From: Clostridiales bacterium
GTDB taxonomy: Bacteria; Bacillota; Clostridia; Christensenellales; Borkfalkiaceae
Length of the DNA stretch: 64,000 nucleotides
Direction of reading: 5' to 3'
Assembly (NCBI GenBank): GCA_015055545.1
Contig: SVHY01000001.1
Span: 1-64,000 of the forward strand
A program made the position numbers and the translations under genes. Of the stretch, positions 35,377 through 44,582 are shown one piece after another (positions within the stretch are counted from its first letter, which is position 1; each line of letters starts with the position of its first letter). Under the pieces are notes generated by a model. That model did not search any database. It was given only the letters and a program-made list of their open reading frames with translations, and had not been told where the DNA came from.

Positions 35377-36264
35377 TTACTGTAAATCTTCGTAACCGTA
35401 ATCGCGCATCAAGTTGGGGCGATCGCGCCAGTCTTCCTTGACTTTTACGTACGTGGTTAAAAAGACTTTTCCGCCTAAGAATTTTTCCATGTCTTGGCGC
35501 GCGAACGACGAAACTTCCTTGATCGCCTTGCCCTGTTTGCCTATCAAAATCGCCTTGTGATTCGCCCGTTCGCAAACGATATCCAAATTCACGTCGAAAA
35601 CGCCGTTGTCTTGCCGTTCAAACGAGTTGATAACGACGGCTATTCCGTGCGGAATTTCCTTGTCAAATTTGAGCAAAATCTTCTCGCGCATAATCTCTGC
35701 GAGCATAAACTTTTCGCTCTTGTCCGATACGACGTCCTCGGAAAACACCTTTTCGCCCTCGGGCATTTTGGAAACTAAAAAGGCTTTGAGCTCGCGCACG
35801 TTTTTGCCCTTTCGCGCGGACACGGGAAACACGTCCAAATCCAAAAGCGAATCAGCAAATTTCGCCATATCGAGCGGGATATTTTCCTTGGGCATGATAT
35901 CAATTTTGGTGTATGCCACCGCCATAGGCAAACCCAAATCTTTATACTTTTTCATCAGCGAAAAATCCTCGTCCGAAATCCCGTTGTGCCCGTCCACGAC
36001 GTAGAGAATGAAATCCACGCTCTTGGCGCTCGTTTCGGTGGTGCGCATCATCATATCGGTAAGCGCGTTTCTCGCCTTGTAAATCCCGGGCGTATCCACG
36101 AACACGATTTGATAATCCGTTTCCGTCAATACCCCCAAAATCCGATCGCGCGTGGTTTGGGGCTTAGGCGACACGATAGACACCTTTTCCCCCACCATAA
36201 CGTTGATAAGCGTGCTCTTGCCCGCGTTTGCTCTGCCGATAACGGCTACGTATCCGCTTCTCAT
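35377..36264 (-). CDS. era: GTPase Era
   Basis: The 295-aa GTPase binds the 3' end of 16S rRNA and helps 30S assembly. GRANAGKST (G1), DTPG (G3), TKID (G4) and SARKG (G5) form the GTPase domain; a C-terminal KH domain has GKQGKAIKEVS. The start at 36264 overlaps the ybeY stop (ATGA) with AGGAGAAG as SD; a longer reading would run inside ybeY. Confidence 0.96.
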   Translation of the reverse strand: MRSGYVAVIGRANAGKSTLINVMVGEKVSIVSPKPQTTRDRILGVLTETDYQIVFVDTPGIYKARNALTDMMMRTTETSAKSVDFILYVVDGHNGISDEDFSLMKKYKDLGLPMAVAYTKIDIMPKENIPLDMAKFADSLLDLDVFPVSARKGKNVRELKAFLVSKMPEGEKVFSEDVVSDKSEKFMLAEIMREKILLKFDKEIPHGIAVVINSFERQDNGVFDVNLDIVCERANHKAILIGKQGKAIKEVSSFARQDMEKFLGGKVFLTTYVKVKEDWRDRPNLMRDYGYEDLQ

Positions 36265-36764
36265 TGTTCTTCTCCTTTTTCGTCGCCGCGCGTAATACCC
36301 AGCTTGCTCAAAATCAACTCTTCTTTCTCCCGCATTTCCGCACGCTCGCCGTCTGTCATATGGTCGTAACCCAAGCAATGCATAATCCCGTGCACGAGCA
36401 AATAATGCAATTCCCGTTCAAAGCTATGCCCGTACTCTTTTGCCTGCTCCTTGGCGCGCTCTATACATACCGCCACCGAACCGATTAAAAGATTGCCCGC
36501 CTCGTCCGTATCGTAGGGAAAATCCGCCGCGCGGATAGGTTGTCCTTTGATATTATCGAGCGTAGGATAACTGAGCACGTCGGTTACTTTATCTATGCCG
36601 CGCGTTTGCGCGTTCAAACGCTTAATCTCTTCTTCGTCCACGAACGAAAATTCAATAAGCAGCGGAATATCCGAAGCCACGAACCCGTCCATCGCTCTTT
36701 CCAGCGCACGCGCATTGTCCGCAGGAAAAATTTCGTCGTCGCAATCAATCAAAAACTTACTCAT
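36261..36764 (-). CDS. ybeY: Endoribonuclease YbeY
   Basis: The 167-aa zinc protein takes part in 16S rRNA 3'-end maturation and ribosome quality control. HGIMHCLGYDH is the conserved HxxxHxxxxxH zinc site. RLNAQTRGIDKVTDVLSYP is the second family block. It overlaps the preceding pgpH stop and the following era start by four bases each, showing tight coupling. Confidence 0.95.
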   Translation of the reverse strand: MSKFLIDCDDEIFPADNARALERAMDGFVASDIPLLIEFSFVDEEEIKRLNAQTRGIDKVTDVLSYPTLDNIKGQPIRAADFPYDTDEAGNLLIGSVAVCIERAKEQAKEYGHSFERELHYLLVHGIMHCLGYDHMTDGERAEMREKEELILSKLGITRGDEKGEEQ

Positions 36765-38269
36765 GCGTTTTCCCCTTTCGTACCGCTTTCCGTACGACGG
36801 TATTTGATATTCGGGTACTTAATGCGGTGGTGGTACACACCCGACAGGGTGTTAACGAGCGCGTAACGGATTTTCGTCAAGTCCGCCATGGTGATATCAC
36901 ATTCGGCAAACTGTTCTAAATCCATACGCTCTTCAATCACCGCGCGAATCGCTTTTTCCGTTTCCTCGGGCGTACGCGCATTCGCCGCGCGAACCGCCGC
37001 TTCCGACGCGTCGCAAATCATGATAATCGCCGCTATTTTCGTGCGCGGTTTCGGACCTAAATAGGAATAATCTTCGATATTCAATTCCCCGTCCGTGAGT
37101 TTCAACGCCTTGGCGTAGAAATAACGAATAGGCATCGTGCCGTGGTGTTCAACCGCTACGTCTGCCAAGAACTCGGGCAGGTGTTTATTGCGGATTAAAT
37201 CGTACCCGTCTTTCGCGTGCGAACGGATAATGTCCGCGGAAAGCTCGGGGGTGAGCTCGTCGTGCAAGTTATAATCGCCCTGATTTTCGGTGAAATGTTC
37301 GGGGTCGTGCAATTTCCCGACGTCGTGATACAGCGCCGCCGCACGCGCGTAATCGACGTTCTCACCGATTGCCGCCGCGCTCGCTTCCGCAAGCTGGGAA
37401 ACCATCACCGAATGGTTGTACGTACCCGGAGCTTGTTCTTTGAGCATTTTCAAAATCTTCGCGTCCGACGTAGTGAGTTCGCGCAGACGGTACACCGTCA
37501 AACAATTAAACACGCTTTCAAAAATCGGGAGCAGCGCAAGGAAGAGAATGGTAGACGCTACGCCGCCGAAAAAGCCGTAGCCCATTTGCGTAAAGATATA
37601 TTGCCATTTAGACTGCGCGCCGATTGCCACTTCGCCGCCGACCACGCCCGATATTTCGAGCAAAATAACGATAATGTCGATAGGGATTACGATAGCAATC
37701 CCAACGCCCAAAATACGCAAACGCGTTTTTACGCGGTTGCAAAGGAAGATTGCGAACATACCCGCCGAGAACGAGATAATGAGCGACGAATAACATTCAC
37801 GGTTGCTCACTTCCGTTACGGCGAACGTGTCGATAACGAACACGAGCAACGCGCTAACGATGTTCATAAAAATAGCGTTTCGTCTGCCAATGAGCGTGAA
37901 AATAAGCAACGCCACCACGGCAACGGGACGTGCGTACACGGCGATTTTATAACCGATTAAACACGCGCAAATCAAATACGTATCCAGAACCGTAAACACG
38001 AGCGCTATTTTTTTGCCGCTTGACAAAATTTCCCTATCTTCAAACAAGAAATACAAATACGTAATAAAAAACAATAGAAAAATACAGAACGTAGCGTACA
38101 TATAATCCGCGCCCTGTTCGCGGAAATTCTTCGTCAAATTTCCCCATTTGTCGCCCAGCACCAACAGCGCCGCCAAAAGCATAAATATCAAAAAGTGCAT
38201 GAAAAACAGCCACGCGCTTTTAAACGCCGTGCTTCTCGTCCACTCCTTACCGAATTCTTTTGCTGCCAT
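36761..38269 (-). CDS. PgpH-like HD-domain membrane phosphodiesterase, short form
   Basis: The 502-aa protein has seven or so membrane helices in residues 20-260 and a cytosolic HD domain (about 275-480) with AALYHDVGK and AVEHHGTMP. This is the membrane and HD part of PgpH/YqfF, which hydrolyses cyclic di-AMP. The ~200-residue extracellular 7TMR-HDED domain found in typical PgpH (~700 aa) is absent. The gene position (phoH-pgpH-ybeY) matches yqfF. Activity on c-di-AMP is inferred. GGAG precedes the ATG. Confidence 0.85.
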   Translation of the reverse strand: MAAKEFGKEWTRSTAFKSAWLFFMHFLIFMLLAALLVLGDKWGNLTKNFREQGADYMYATFCIFLLFFITYLYFLFEDREILSSGKKIALVFTVLDTYLICACLIGYKIAVYARPVAVVALLIFTLIGRRNAIFMNIVSALLVFVIDTFAVTEVSNRECYSSLIISFSAGMFAIFLCNRVKTRLRILGVGIAIVIPIDIIVILLEISGVVGGEVAIGAQSKWQYIFTQMGYGFFGGVASTILFLALLPIFESVFNCLTVYRLRELTTSDAKILKMLKEQAPGTYNHSVMVSQLAEASAAAIGENVDYARAAALYHDVGKLHDPEHFTENQGDYNLHDELTPELSADIIRSHAKDGYDLIRNKHLPEFLADVAVEHHGTMPIRYFYAKALKLTDGELNIEDYSYLGPKPRTKIAAIIMICDASEAAVRAANARTPEETEKAIRAVIEERMDLEQFAECDITMADLTKIRYALVNTLSGVYHHRIKYPNIKYRRTESGTKGENA

Positions 38270-38275
38270 CTTTCG

Positions 38276-39292
38276 TCAATCTCCTTTCTTTTTCCCGTCC
38301 GTTTTTTTCGTTCTTTCCGTTTTTTCCGCTTTTTCCGCGTCCTTTTCGTACGCGCGGATGATCCGCATAACCAGCGGGTGTCGCACTACGTCCTGCGCCG
38401 TCAGCGTACAAACCGCCACGCCCTCCACGCCGTCCAAAATCTTCGTCGCGTGCACGAGCCCGCTCTGCTTCCCGTCCAAATCGATTTGCGTAACGTCCCC
38501 CGTTACGACGGCTTTACTGCCCTCGCCCAGACGGGTTAAAAACATTTTCATTTGCTCTTTCGTCGTATTTTGCGCCTCGTCCAGAATAATGAACGCGCCC
38601 GACAGCGTTCTGCCGCGCATGTATGCAAGGGGCGCGACCTCTATCGCGTGGCGTTCGAGGAGTTTTGCGTACGTTTCCAAACCCAACAATTCCTGCAAAG
38701 CATCGTACAGCGGCCGCAAATACGGGTCTACCTTTTCCTGTAAATCTCCGGGCAAAAACCCAAGCTTTTCCCCCGCCTCCACGGCAGGACGGGTGAGCAC
38801 GATTCGCTCTACCTGCTTGCTCTTAAACGCCGAAACAGCCATACACACCGCAAGGTAGGTCTTACCCGTACCCGCAGGCCCAACGCCGAACGTAACCGTG
38901 TTTTTCTTGATAGCGGAAACGTAGTTCTTTTGCCCAAGCGTCTTACATTTAATTTGCTTGCCGCGCGCCGTAATCGCCACCGCGCCGCCCGTCAACGTTT
39001 CCAACTCGTCCGTGCGGTTTTCCTTGGCAAGCTCGATACAGTACGCGGTACGCGTTTGGTCGATTTCTTCGCCGCTTTCCGCAAGCTTGACAAGCGCGGA
39101 CAAAGCGCGCTGCGCCGCCAAAACGTCCGCAGCCGTGCCCTCCACGCGGATTTTTACCCCTTCCACGTACGCCACGACGGAAAGTTCCCGCATTAAGAAC
39201 GCGAGATTTTCGTCGTACGCGCCCAGCACGCGCGAGAGTTTGTCCACCGAACCCGTATCCACGGTTAAATTCGTCTTTTCGACTTTTGCCAT
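38276..39292 (-). CDS. phoH: PhoH family ATPase
   Basis: The 338-aa P-loop protein is linked to RNA metabolism and is regularly encoded beside ybeY. An N-terminal KH-like region (about 1-100) precedes the ATPase: GPAGTGKTYLA (Walker A), FIILDEAQN (Walker B) and VVTGDVTQID (sensor). A basic Lys/Glu tail closes the protein. The start is the ATG at 39292 with AGGAGTGG upstream. The yqfD gene ends 9 nt before it. Confidence 0.94.
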   Translation of the reverse strand: MAKVEKTNLTVDTGSVDKLSRVLGAYDENLAFLMRELSVVAYVEGVKIRVEGTAADVLAAQRALSALVKLAESGEEIDQTRTAYCIELAKENRTDELETLTGGAVAITARGKQIKCKTLGQKNYVSAIKKNTVTFGVGPAGTGKTYLAVCMAVSAFKSKQVERIVLTRPAVEAGEKLGFLPGDLQEKVDPYLRPLYDALQELLGLETYAKLLERHAIEVAPLAYMRGRTLSGAFIILDEAQNTTKEQMKMFLTRLGEGSKAVVTGDVTQIDLDGKQSGLVHATKILDGVEGVAVCTLTAQDVVRHPLVMRIIRAYEKDAEKAEKTERTKKTDGKKKGD

Positions 39293-39300
39293 TTCCACTC

Positions 39301-40215
39301 CTAAAAATTCATCGTTTCTATCGCCGTATACGCGATTTTCACTATATACCCGTTTTCCGTTTGCGTAATTTCCGCGTTCTCGATTTCGTCGTATTCGCCA
39401 AGCCCCAACTCTAAATACGCCGCCGCGAACGCTTGCTCTTCCGATTCCGCGGTGAACAAGCACTCGTACGCGCACGCAAGTTCCGCGCGCGCGATAGGCG
39501 CAACCGTCTTTTGCGTTCCGCTCTCCGTTTGGAAATACCCGCCGACAAGTGCCTCGCCCGATACGACCGTATCCCCTACGTTTTTGAGCGGCGTACCGCG
39601 AATTACCGTAATACGTCTTATCTCACCCGAACGTTTCGCAGTCATATCCCCCGTCGAGAGCGTTGGTTTATGGAATTTCGCCAATCGAATATCCACTACC
39701 ACGCGCAAACCCGATTTCTTTACCGTGCAGTATTCCACCCCGTCCAAGCGCAAAATCTCGCTACATATTTCGTCCACGCCGTCCGCGCCGTATTTGGAAA
39801 AGGGTTTTACGCCGTAAGATTCGAGTATGCTTTTCACCTCGCGGTCGTACGCGCGCGTGCCTACAACGTCCACGCTAAACACCAGCGTATCGGCAAACAG
39901 GGTAAGTGCGCAAAACGCCAAGCCGCCGACGATAAGCCCCACGCGGTTTTTTACAAACGCCCACGCTTTGGCAAGCCCAATATCGCCCAAGACCGTCGCA
40001 GTGTACGGACTGTACCCACTACTATTATAACACACGTTTGGATAAATTGCAAAAACTTTTTCGACGTCTTTTTTCTTTACTTCCAAAAGTATTTGCGTTT
40101 TTTGCACTTTTTTCACCCTATACAGGGCAATTCCCGCACGACGGAGTTTTAACAGCGCGCGTTCGGGCATAACCCCGTCTATGCGCACGCGCGTACGAAA
40201 AGTTAAAAATTCCAT
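39301..40215 (-). CDS. yqfD: Sporulation protein YqfD
   Basis: The 304-aa protein has one membrane segment near 90-110 and an extracytoplasmic part with POTRA-like/stage-IV domain features (VDVVGTRAYDREVKSILESYGV). Members are made in the mother cell under sigma-E; deletion affects sporulation in some Bacilli. The ATG at 40215 follows the yqfC stop by 4 nt with AAAGGG upstream; a longer start overlapping yqfC is possible. Confidence 0.88.
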   Translation of the reverse strand: MEFLTFRTRVRIDGVMPERALLKLRRAGIALYRVKKVQKTQILLEVKKKDVEKVFAIYPNVCYNSSGYSPYTATVLGDIGLAKAWAFVKNRVGLIVGGLAFCALTLFADTLVFSVDVVGTRAYDREVKSILESYGVKPFSKYGADGVDEICSEILRLDGVEYCTVKKSGLRVVVDIRLAKFHKPTLSTGDMTAKRSGEIRRITVIRGTPLKNVGDTVVSGEALVGGYFQTESGTQKTVAPIARAELACAYECLFTAESEEQAFAAAYLELGLGEYDEIENAEITQTENGYIVKIAYTAIETMNF

Positions 40216-40219
40216 ACGC

Positions 40220-40501
40220 TCAACCGCCCTTTTTGGACGTTTTTTCGTCCGCTTTATCAAGCACCGCTACGCTAAAAATCCGTCCCGTCAAATACAAATC
40301 GCCTTCGTAATACTTACCGATAGATAAATTTTCACCTATGATTTCCACGCTCTCACGGGGGAAGTAGAGCACAATCCGCTCGTCTGAAAAATCCCCAACC
40401 GCTTTCACGCCTTCAAAATATCCACAGCCCCGCGGCACAATATTACACCGCGCCGCCGTCACGCCGTCCACGCCTTTCAACCATTCGTCGTATAACCGCA
40501 T
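40220..40501 (-). CDS. yqfC: Sporulation protein YqfC
   Basis: The 93-aa protein (FPRESVEIIGENLSIGKYYEGDLYLTGRI) matches YqfC, a small sigma-E regulated partner of YqfD. It opens the operon that runs through phoH, pgpH, ybeY, era, yqzL and recO. TAGGAG precedes the ATG. Confidence 0.88.
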   Translation of the reverse strand: MRLYDEWLKGVDGVTAARCNIVPRGCGYFEGVKAVGDFSDERIVLYFPRESVEIIGENLSIGKYYEGDLYLTGRIFSVAVLDKADEKTSKKGG

Positions 40502-40519
40502 AATCTACTCCTACGAAGT

Positions 40520-40582
40520 ATTATATGCGCAGGATTAGGGCAATATAATCCAAACTCTTTGTTATTATATCACGATTTTCAT
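40520..40582 (-). promoter_or_regulatory. Overlapping sigma-A and candidate sigma-E promoters of yqfC
   Basis: On the minus strand TTGCGT, 17 nt and TATAAT form a sigma-A promoter near 40554-40582. Downstream, ATA (40544-40546), 16 nt and CATATAAT (40520-40527) resemble the sigma-E consensus. Family knowledge: yqfCD is in the sigma-E regulon, while era/recO need vegetative expression. Two promoters would fit both needs. The sigma-E call is tentative. Confidence 0.4.
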
Positions 40583-40623
40583 GGAAACGCAACGGTTTTT
40601 TGCATTTTTTACATTTATAATGT

Positions 40624-40649
40624 AAAAGAGCGGATATTTTCCGCTCTTT
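40624..40649 (-). terminator. Terminator of the 325-aa membrane protein gene
   Basis: AAAGAGCGGA-AAATA-TCCGCTCTTT-type hairpin, followed on the minus strand by TTTTACATT. Confidence 0.8.
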
Positions 40650-40654
40650 CTCTC

Positions 40655-41632
40655 TTATTCTTCGTCCTTTTCTGGACTTTCTTCCGTTTCTTCGTCCACG
40701 TCCACCGTGCCGCCGCTTATCAATGCTTTATACAAATCCCTGTATTCGCGGATTTCGTAAAGTCTTGCGCCCTCTTCCGTAGTGGATAAACTCTCGTTCG
40801 CGCGTTTCATACGCAGTGCGTTTATCCATTTGTTCGCGATTAAAATAAACACGATAAACACTACGAAAAACGCCGCGCCGAGCACGATGGTCGGCATCAT
40901 ATACTCGTTCGTTTTCACCGTGAAGTTCTTGAACAAATACAACAGCGTACAAACGAGCAACGCTATCGTCGGCAACGCCGCAATCAAGGTAGCAACCGTC
41001 GAACGCATCACGCGCGATTTTAAAACTTCTCTACGCCGTTGTTGTTTGCGTTCAAACGCTTCGGCAAGCGGTTTTTCTTCGGCGTTAAGCTCTTTCACGC
41101 GCTTTTCAAACACGTTGCGGTATTTTTCGCGAATAATATCCGTCGCGCGGTAACCAAGGTCGAATTCCAAACTCTCAATCCCCGGTTCCCAATACTCTGC
41201 AATCAAAACGTCGGGTTGCGTGAACTCGGACGTTTTTGCGCGCCAATACCCCACCGACGCGTCCGTAGCCTCGTCGTCAAGCGGCAACGCCTTTTCAAAT
41301 TTCAATTCCGCGGCGTGGAAACTCCCCGCGTCGAGCAGTTCTTCACCCTCCGCACAAAGCCGTTCGTATTCAGCGCGTTTTTTAGCAAGTTCTTCTTCCT
41401 TGCGTTTTCTAAGCGCGGCGGCTTCTTCGGGCGAAAGCCCCACTAAATCCTCGTCGTCCTCGTCCGTATCCAAAACGGGAAACTCAAACGCAACTTCTTC
41501 GTTGATTTCTTCGTTTTCCGTTTCTTCCTGCGGCGTTTGGGCGAGCTCGTCCGTCACGTCAACGTACCCTTCTTTCGTCTTTTTCAAGCGGATACCTCTG
41601 CCGTATTCGTCGTCGATAATTCTTTCTTCCAT
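40655..41632 (-). CDS. Hypothetical protein with acidic N-terminus, coiled coil and two membrane helices
   Basis: The 325-aa protein has an acidic N-terminal region (1-70), a Lys/Glu-rich probable coiled coil with a TPR-like stretch (RKRKEEELAKKRAEYERLCA then EELLDAGSFHAAELKFEKAL), a charged helix (185-215), two hydrophobic helices (about 220-243 and 252-275), and an acidic tail. I do not recognise the family. It stands alone, bounded by a terminator and short repeats. Confidence 0.7.
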   Translation of the reverse strand: MEERIIDDEYGRGIRLKKTKEGYVDVTDELAQTPQEETENEEINEEVAFEFPVLDTDEDDEDLVGLSPEEAAALRKRKEEELAKKRAEYERLCAEGEELLDAGSFHAAELKFEKALPLDDEATDASVGYWRAKTSEFTQPDVLIAEYWEPGIESLEFDLGYRATDIIREKYRNVFEKRVKELNAEEKPLAEAFERKQQRRREVLKSRVMRSTVATLIAALPTIALLVCTLLYLFKNFTVKTNEYMMPTIVLGAAFFVVFIVFILIANKWINALRMKRANESLSTTEEGARLYEIREYRDLYKALISGGTVDVDEETEESPEKDEE

Positions 41633-41654
41633 AATTTTTCTCCCTGCTTAATAC

Positions 41655-41700
41655 CATGTAATGAAATTTATTTCAATTCATGCAAGCCCTTCTTGCAATT
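41655..41700. repeat. Short hairpin-array fragment (two units)
   Basis: GAAATTTATTTC and GCAAGcccttCTTGC, each followed by AATTCAT. These units follow the same pattern as the right half of the 9228-9425 array. Confidence 0.65.
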
Positions 41701-42596
41701 CATTCTTCTAACACGAACGGGTTTTTCCATTCTTTGACTTGGCTAACTGTTTTCAACACGAACGTGCGGAACTTCCCGCGATAACGACTCTTTGCCCATT
41801 CGCACAGCTCTTTCGTTTCAAACATCGCCAAAACGCAACTGCCCGAACCCGTCATCACCGCGCCCAAAGGAGAAAAGGAAAGTGCCTCATCGTACGCTTT
41901 TTTTACGCTCTCGCAAAGGGTAGTGGCGGGCAAAAACAAATCGTTCGTCAAATACCTGCCCAGCCCCTGCATATCGTTTTCCTTTAACGCGCTTATGGCG
42001 TTTTGCGTAAAACTTTCGCCACGTTTTTCGCCGTTTAAACGGTCGTATTCGCGATAGCACGCGCCGCTGGAACACCCGTCCTTGGGACAAATTGCCAAGA
42101 AATGCAACGTCTGCCCGCTTTCAATAGGCGTTACTTCGCCGCCCCTGCCCTGCATACGCGCGAACCCGCCGTCTAACATATACCGCGTATCGCTACCCAG
42201 CGTATCGGCAAGCTCGGCTATTTTCTTCCTGTCGTCCACGCCGTACAGTTTCGCCATACCGTTTAACACCCCGCTCGCGTCCGCGGACGAACCGCCAAGC
42301 CCCGCACCAAGCGGTATATTTTTGTACACCGTGATATCCGCGCCGTTCACGCCAAACGCCGCCGAAAACGCCTCCGCGGCTTTGAGCGCGTTGTTATCTT
42401 CGGGCGGAATACTTTCACTACCCAAACCTTTCATGGTTATAGACGAAAGCTTGTCCTTGCGCGCTTTCAAAACGATTGAATCGAACAAATCCACGCTCGC
42501 CACCAGCGAATCGAGCACGTGGTACTCTGCCGTTTGCCCGACGATTTCGAGTGTTACGTTCACCTTGGCATACGCTTTGATTTTTACCGTTTTCAT
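41700..42596 (-). CDS. ispE: 4-diphosphocytidyl-2-C-methyl-D-erythritol kinase
   Basis: The 298-aa GHMP kinase phosphorylates CDP-ME in the MEP isoprenoid pathway. AYAKVNVTLEI opens the family fold; PLGAGLGGSSADAS is the ATP-binding loop; GAVMTGSGSCVLAMF is the third GHMP motif. Length is normal. It lies alone on the minus strand after a terminator. Confidence 0.94.
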   Translation of the reverse strand: MKTVKIKAYAKVNVTLEIVGQTAEYHVLDSLVASVDLFDSIVLKARKDKLSSITMKGLGSESIPPEDNNALKAAEAFSAAFGVNGADITVYKNIPLGAGLGGSSADASGVLNGMAKLYGVDDRKKIAELADTLGSDTRYMLDGGFARMQGRGGEVTPIESGQTLHFLAICPKDGCSSGACYREYDRLNGEKRGESFTQNAISALKENDMQGLGRYLTNDLFLPATTLCESVKKAYDEALSFSPLGAVMTGSGSCVLAMFETKELCEWAKSRYRGKFRTFVLKTVSQVKEWKNPFVLEE

Positions 42597-42610
42597 ATCA
42601 ACCGCCTGAA

Positions 42611-42645
42611 AATTGCGGCGAAGAACTTCCCCGCCGCAACGATTT
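42611..42645 (-). terminator. Terminator of the SPOCS-LysM gene
   Basis: TTGCGGCG-GGGAAGTTCTT-CGCCGCAA followed by TTTTC on the minus strand, just upstream of ispE. Confidence 0.75.
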
Positions 42646-42702
42646 CTTCCGTTTTATTGTAACATATTTTTCCCAAAATTACAATATTTTATAGCCGATT
42701 TT

Positions 42703-44187
42703 TTAAATTTTTCGATAAACGAATATGCGCTGCCCCGCTTTTACGGGAAATTCCAAAGTCGGATTACTCTTTACCAGCTCGTCGGGGTTACGGCGCAAGC
42801 GCTTTGCCACTTCCCAAAGCCCCTCGCCCTCGCGGAGCGCGTACACCGAAATAGCGGCTTTTTCCGCCTCGTACGCTTCTCCCTCCACCGTTTCGCCGAT
42901 ATATTCCCATTCCCGACGTTCGTACGCGCAAACCTGCATTTGTACGGTCGCCTCCACTTCCGTTTCGCCGCTCTTTTGTCTGCGCACTTTCAAACCGCAA
43001 ACTACGCCGTCCGCTTTCACGTCGTCGCCGTCGATATGCAGCGGGAATACGAACGGCAACGTGAGCGTACAAGTCCTGTTCCCACCGTCCGCGCTACGCA
43101 AAACGAGATCCGCTAAAACCGCACCTTCCATTTCCCAACCGTTATCCCCTTTCCGACAAGCCGCCTCCACGCGCGGCAGCAACGCGGCGCGCAAACTATA
43201 CTCCCCGTCAAGCGCAGGTAAAACGGAGGCTACGCCGCTTACGCGTTCCACGCATTTTATCGCGTTCGTTAAATACATACCCCCGTCCTTCGTCCGTTTC
43301 AGCGTTAAATACGCTTGGTCGGAAAAGGCGTCCGTAGCCACCGCAAACGTTTCTTCCGTATGCAGGAAACAATCGGCGGAAAGCGCGTACTCGAACAGGA
43401 TTTTACTCTTGTTCTTGTCTTCGTCCACCGCCGCCGTCAAGCGCGCTTCTTTTACGCACACACGCGCCCCCACGCGCACTTGCCCGAACGCGTCCTCGCA
43501 CGGGATTTGCATACGGAAAGGAATTAAGCGTTCGTACGAACAAAGCTCGTCGCCGCCTTTGAAAACACAAACCCCCAAAGCAAGCTCACCTTCGATATCG
43601 ATTTGCCCTGCGTTTGCGCTTACACGGGAAACGATGGCGCGTTCGTCGTGCAATAAAATATCGCCCACGAACTCCGTTTCAAATTCGTCCTCCGACTCCG
43701 TTTCGCCCGATACGCAAATACTCTTACAAACGCTACACTCGCCCGTTTGCGTAATCATATTATCGCCGCCGACGAGATATTCCATCTGCCGCGCACCGTA
43801 TACGGTGGACAGCGCGGCAATCACGACGGATATATATAATCCCGACCCCTCCCGACGATGGTTGACGTTTTCCACCTTTAATAACGTTTTGGCAAAACAC
43901 GCGGGGGAAACTTCGCTCCCGTCCGCTTTATGGAAAAACTCCGCGCCACGTTCGGCGCGACAAATTTGCCCGTCCAGATCTTCATACACAACGCATAACA
44001 GCAGTTTGCCGTTATACCGCACTTCCCCGTCCGCGCACGTGCAATCGACAAGCGTCGTTTTTGCTTGCACGGCAAGGATATTCCCTATTTCGCTCCCGGG
44101 CAAGCGACATTCCACCATAGACTGGCTTTGTAAATTGCACACTTCACCCGTATAACGGTAGCTTTCATAATTCGGTTTTATAGACAT
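42703..44187 (-). CDS. SPOCS (DUF3794) domain protein with C-terminal LysM
   Basis: The 494-aa protein has tandem SPOCS/DUF3794 beta domains (one around residues 30-120, a second around 165-250, more weakly a third near 330-420) and a C-terminal LysM domain (ISVYALREGEGLWEVAKRLR...NPTLEFPVKAGQRIFV). DUF3794-LysM proteins relate to SafA/SpoVID-type spore coat assembly factors and are common in Clostridia. The start at 44187 follows AAAGGAG. It diverges from veg. Confidence 0.85.
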   Translation of the reverse strand: MSIKPNYESYRYTGEVCNLQSQSMVECRLPGSEIGNILAVQAKTTLVDCTCADGEVRYNGKLLLCVVYEDLDGQICRAERGAEFFHKADGSEVSPACFAKTLLKVENVNHRREGSGLYISVVIAALSTVYGARQMEYLVGGDNMITQTGECSVCKSICVSGETESEDEFETEFVGDILLHDERAIVSRVSANAGQIDIEGELALGVCVFKGGDELCSYERLIPFRMQIPCEDAFGQVRVGARVCVKEARLTAAVDEDKNKSKILFEYALSADCFLHTEETFAVATDAFSDQAYLTLKRTKDGGMYLTNAIKCVERVSGVASVLPALDGEYSLRAALLPRVEAACRKGDNGWEMEGAVLADLVLRSADGGNRTCTLTLPFVFPLHIDGDDVKADGVVCGLKVRRQKSGETEVEATVQMQVCAYERREWEYIGETVEGEAYEAEKAAISVYALREGEGLWEVAKRLRRNPDELVKSNPTLEFPVKAGQRIFVYRKI

Positions 44188-44283
44188 AACTCCACTCCTT
44201 TCATCTTTTTCAAGCACTGTATACTATGAAAAAGCGCGTAAGAATATGCGTATAAAAACCAAAATTTGGAACATACTTTTACT

Positions 44284-44523
44284 ATGATTAAACCGAGCAA
44301 GAACATTTCCGACGTTAAACAAATGGTAAAATCGTGCGACAACCAGCGTATAGCCGTGCACGTCAATTTAGGCAGAAACAAGAGCTTGCGATACTGCGGC
44401 GTACTTTCGGGCATATATCCCGCTCTATTCACCGTCAAGCCCGACGAGGACGGATTTTTAGGCAAAACCGCCTATTCCTATTCCGACGTGCTTTGCGGCA
44501 ACGTCAAGATTAAAAGGATATAA
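44284..44523 (+). CDS. veg: Veg family protein
   Basis: The 79-aa protein (HVNLGRNKSLRYCGVLSGIYPALFTVK then AYSYSDVLCGNVKI) matches Veg, a small conserved SH3-like protein that in B. subtilis promotes biofilm gene expression and affects germination. I choose the ATG at 44284; a TTG at 44266 would add six residues. No clear SD is present at either, which is unusual for a gene normally highly expressed. Confidence 0.88.
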   Translation: MIKPSKNISDVKQMVKSCDNQRIAVHVNLGRNKSLRYCGVLSGIYPALFTVKPDEDGFLGKTAYSYSDVLCGNVKIKRI

Positions 44524-44536
44524 ATATCCGCACTCA

Positions 44537-44582
44537 CAAAAACGCCGCCGTGGCTCAAAACGAGCCGCGGCGGCGTTTTATT
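44537..44582 (+). terminator. Terminator of veg
   Basis: AACGCCGCCG-t-GGCTC-aaaac-GAGCC-g-CGGCGGCGTT followed by TTATT. A very stable stem. Confidence 0.88.
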
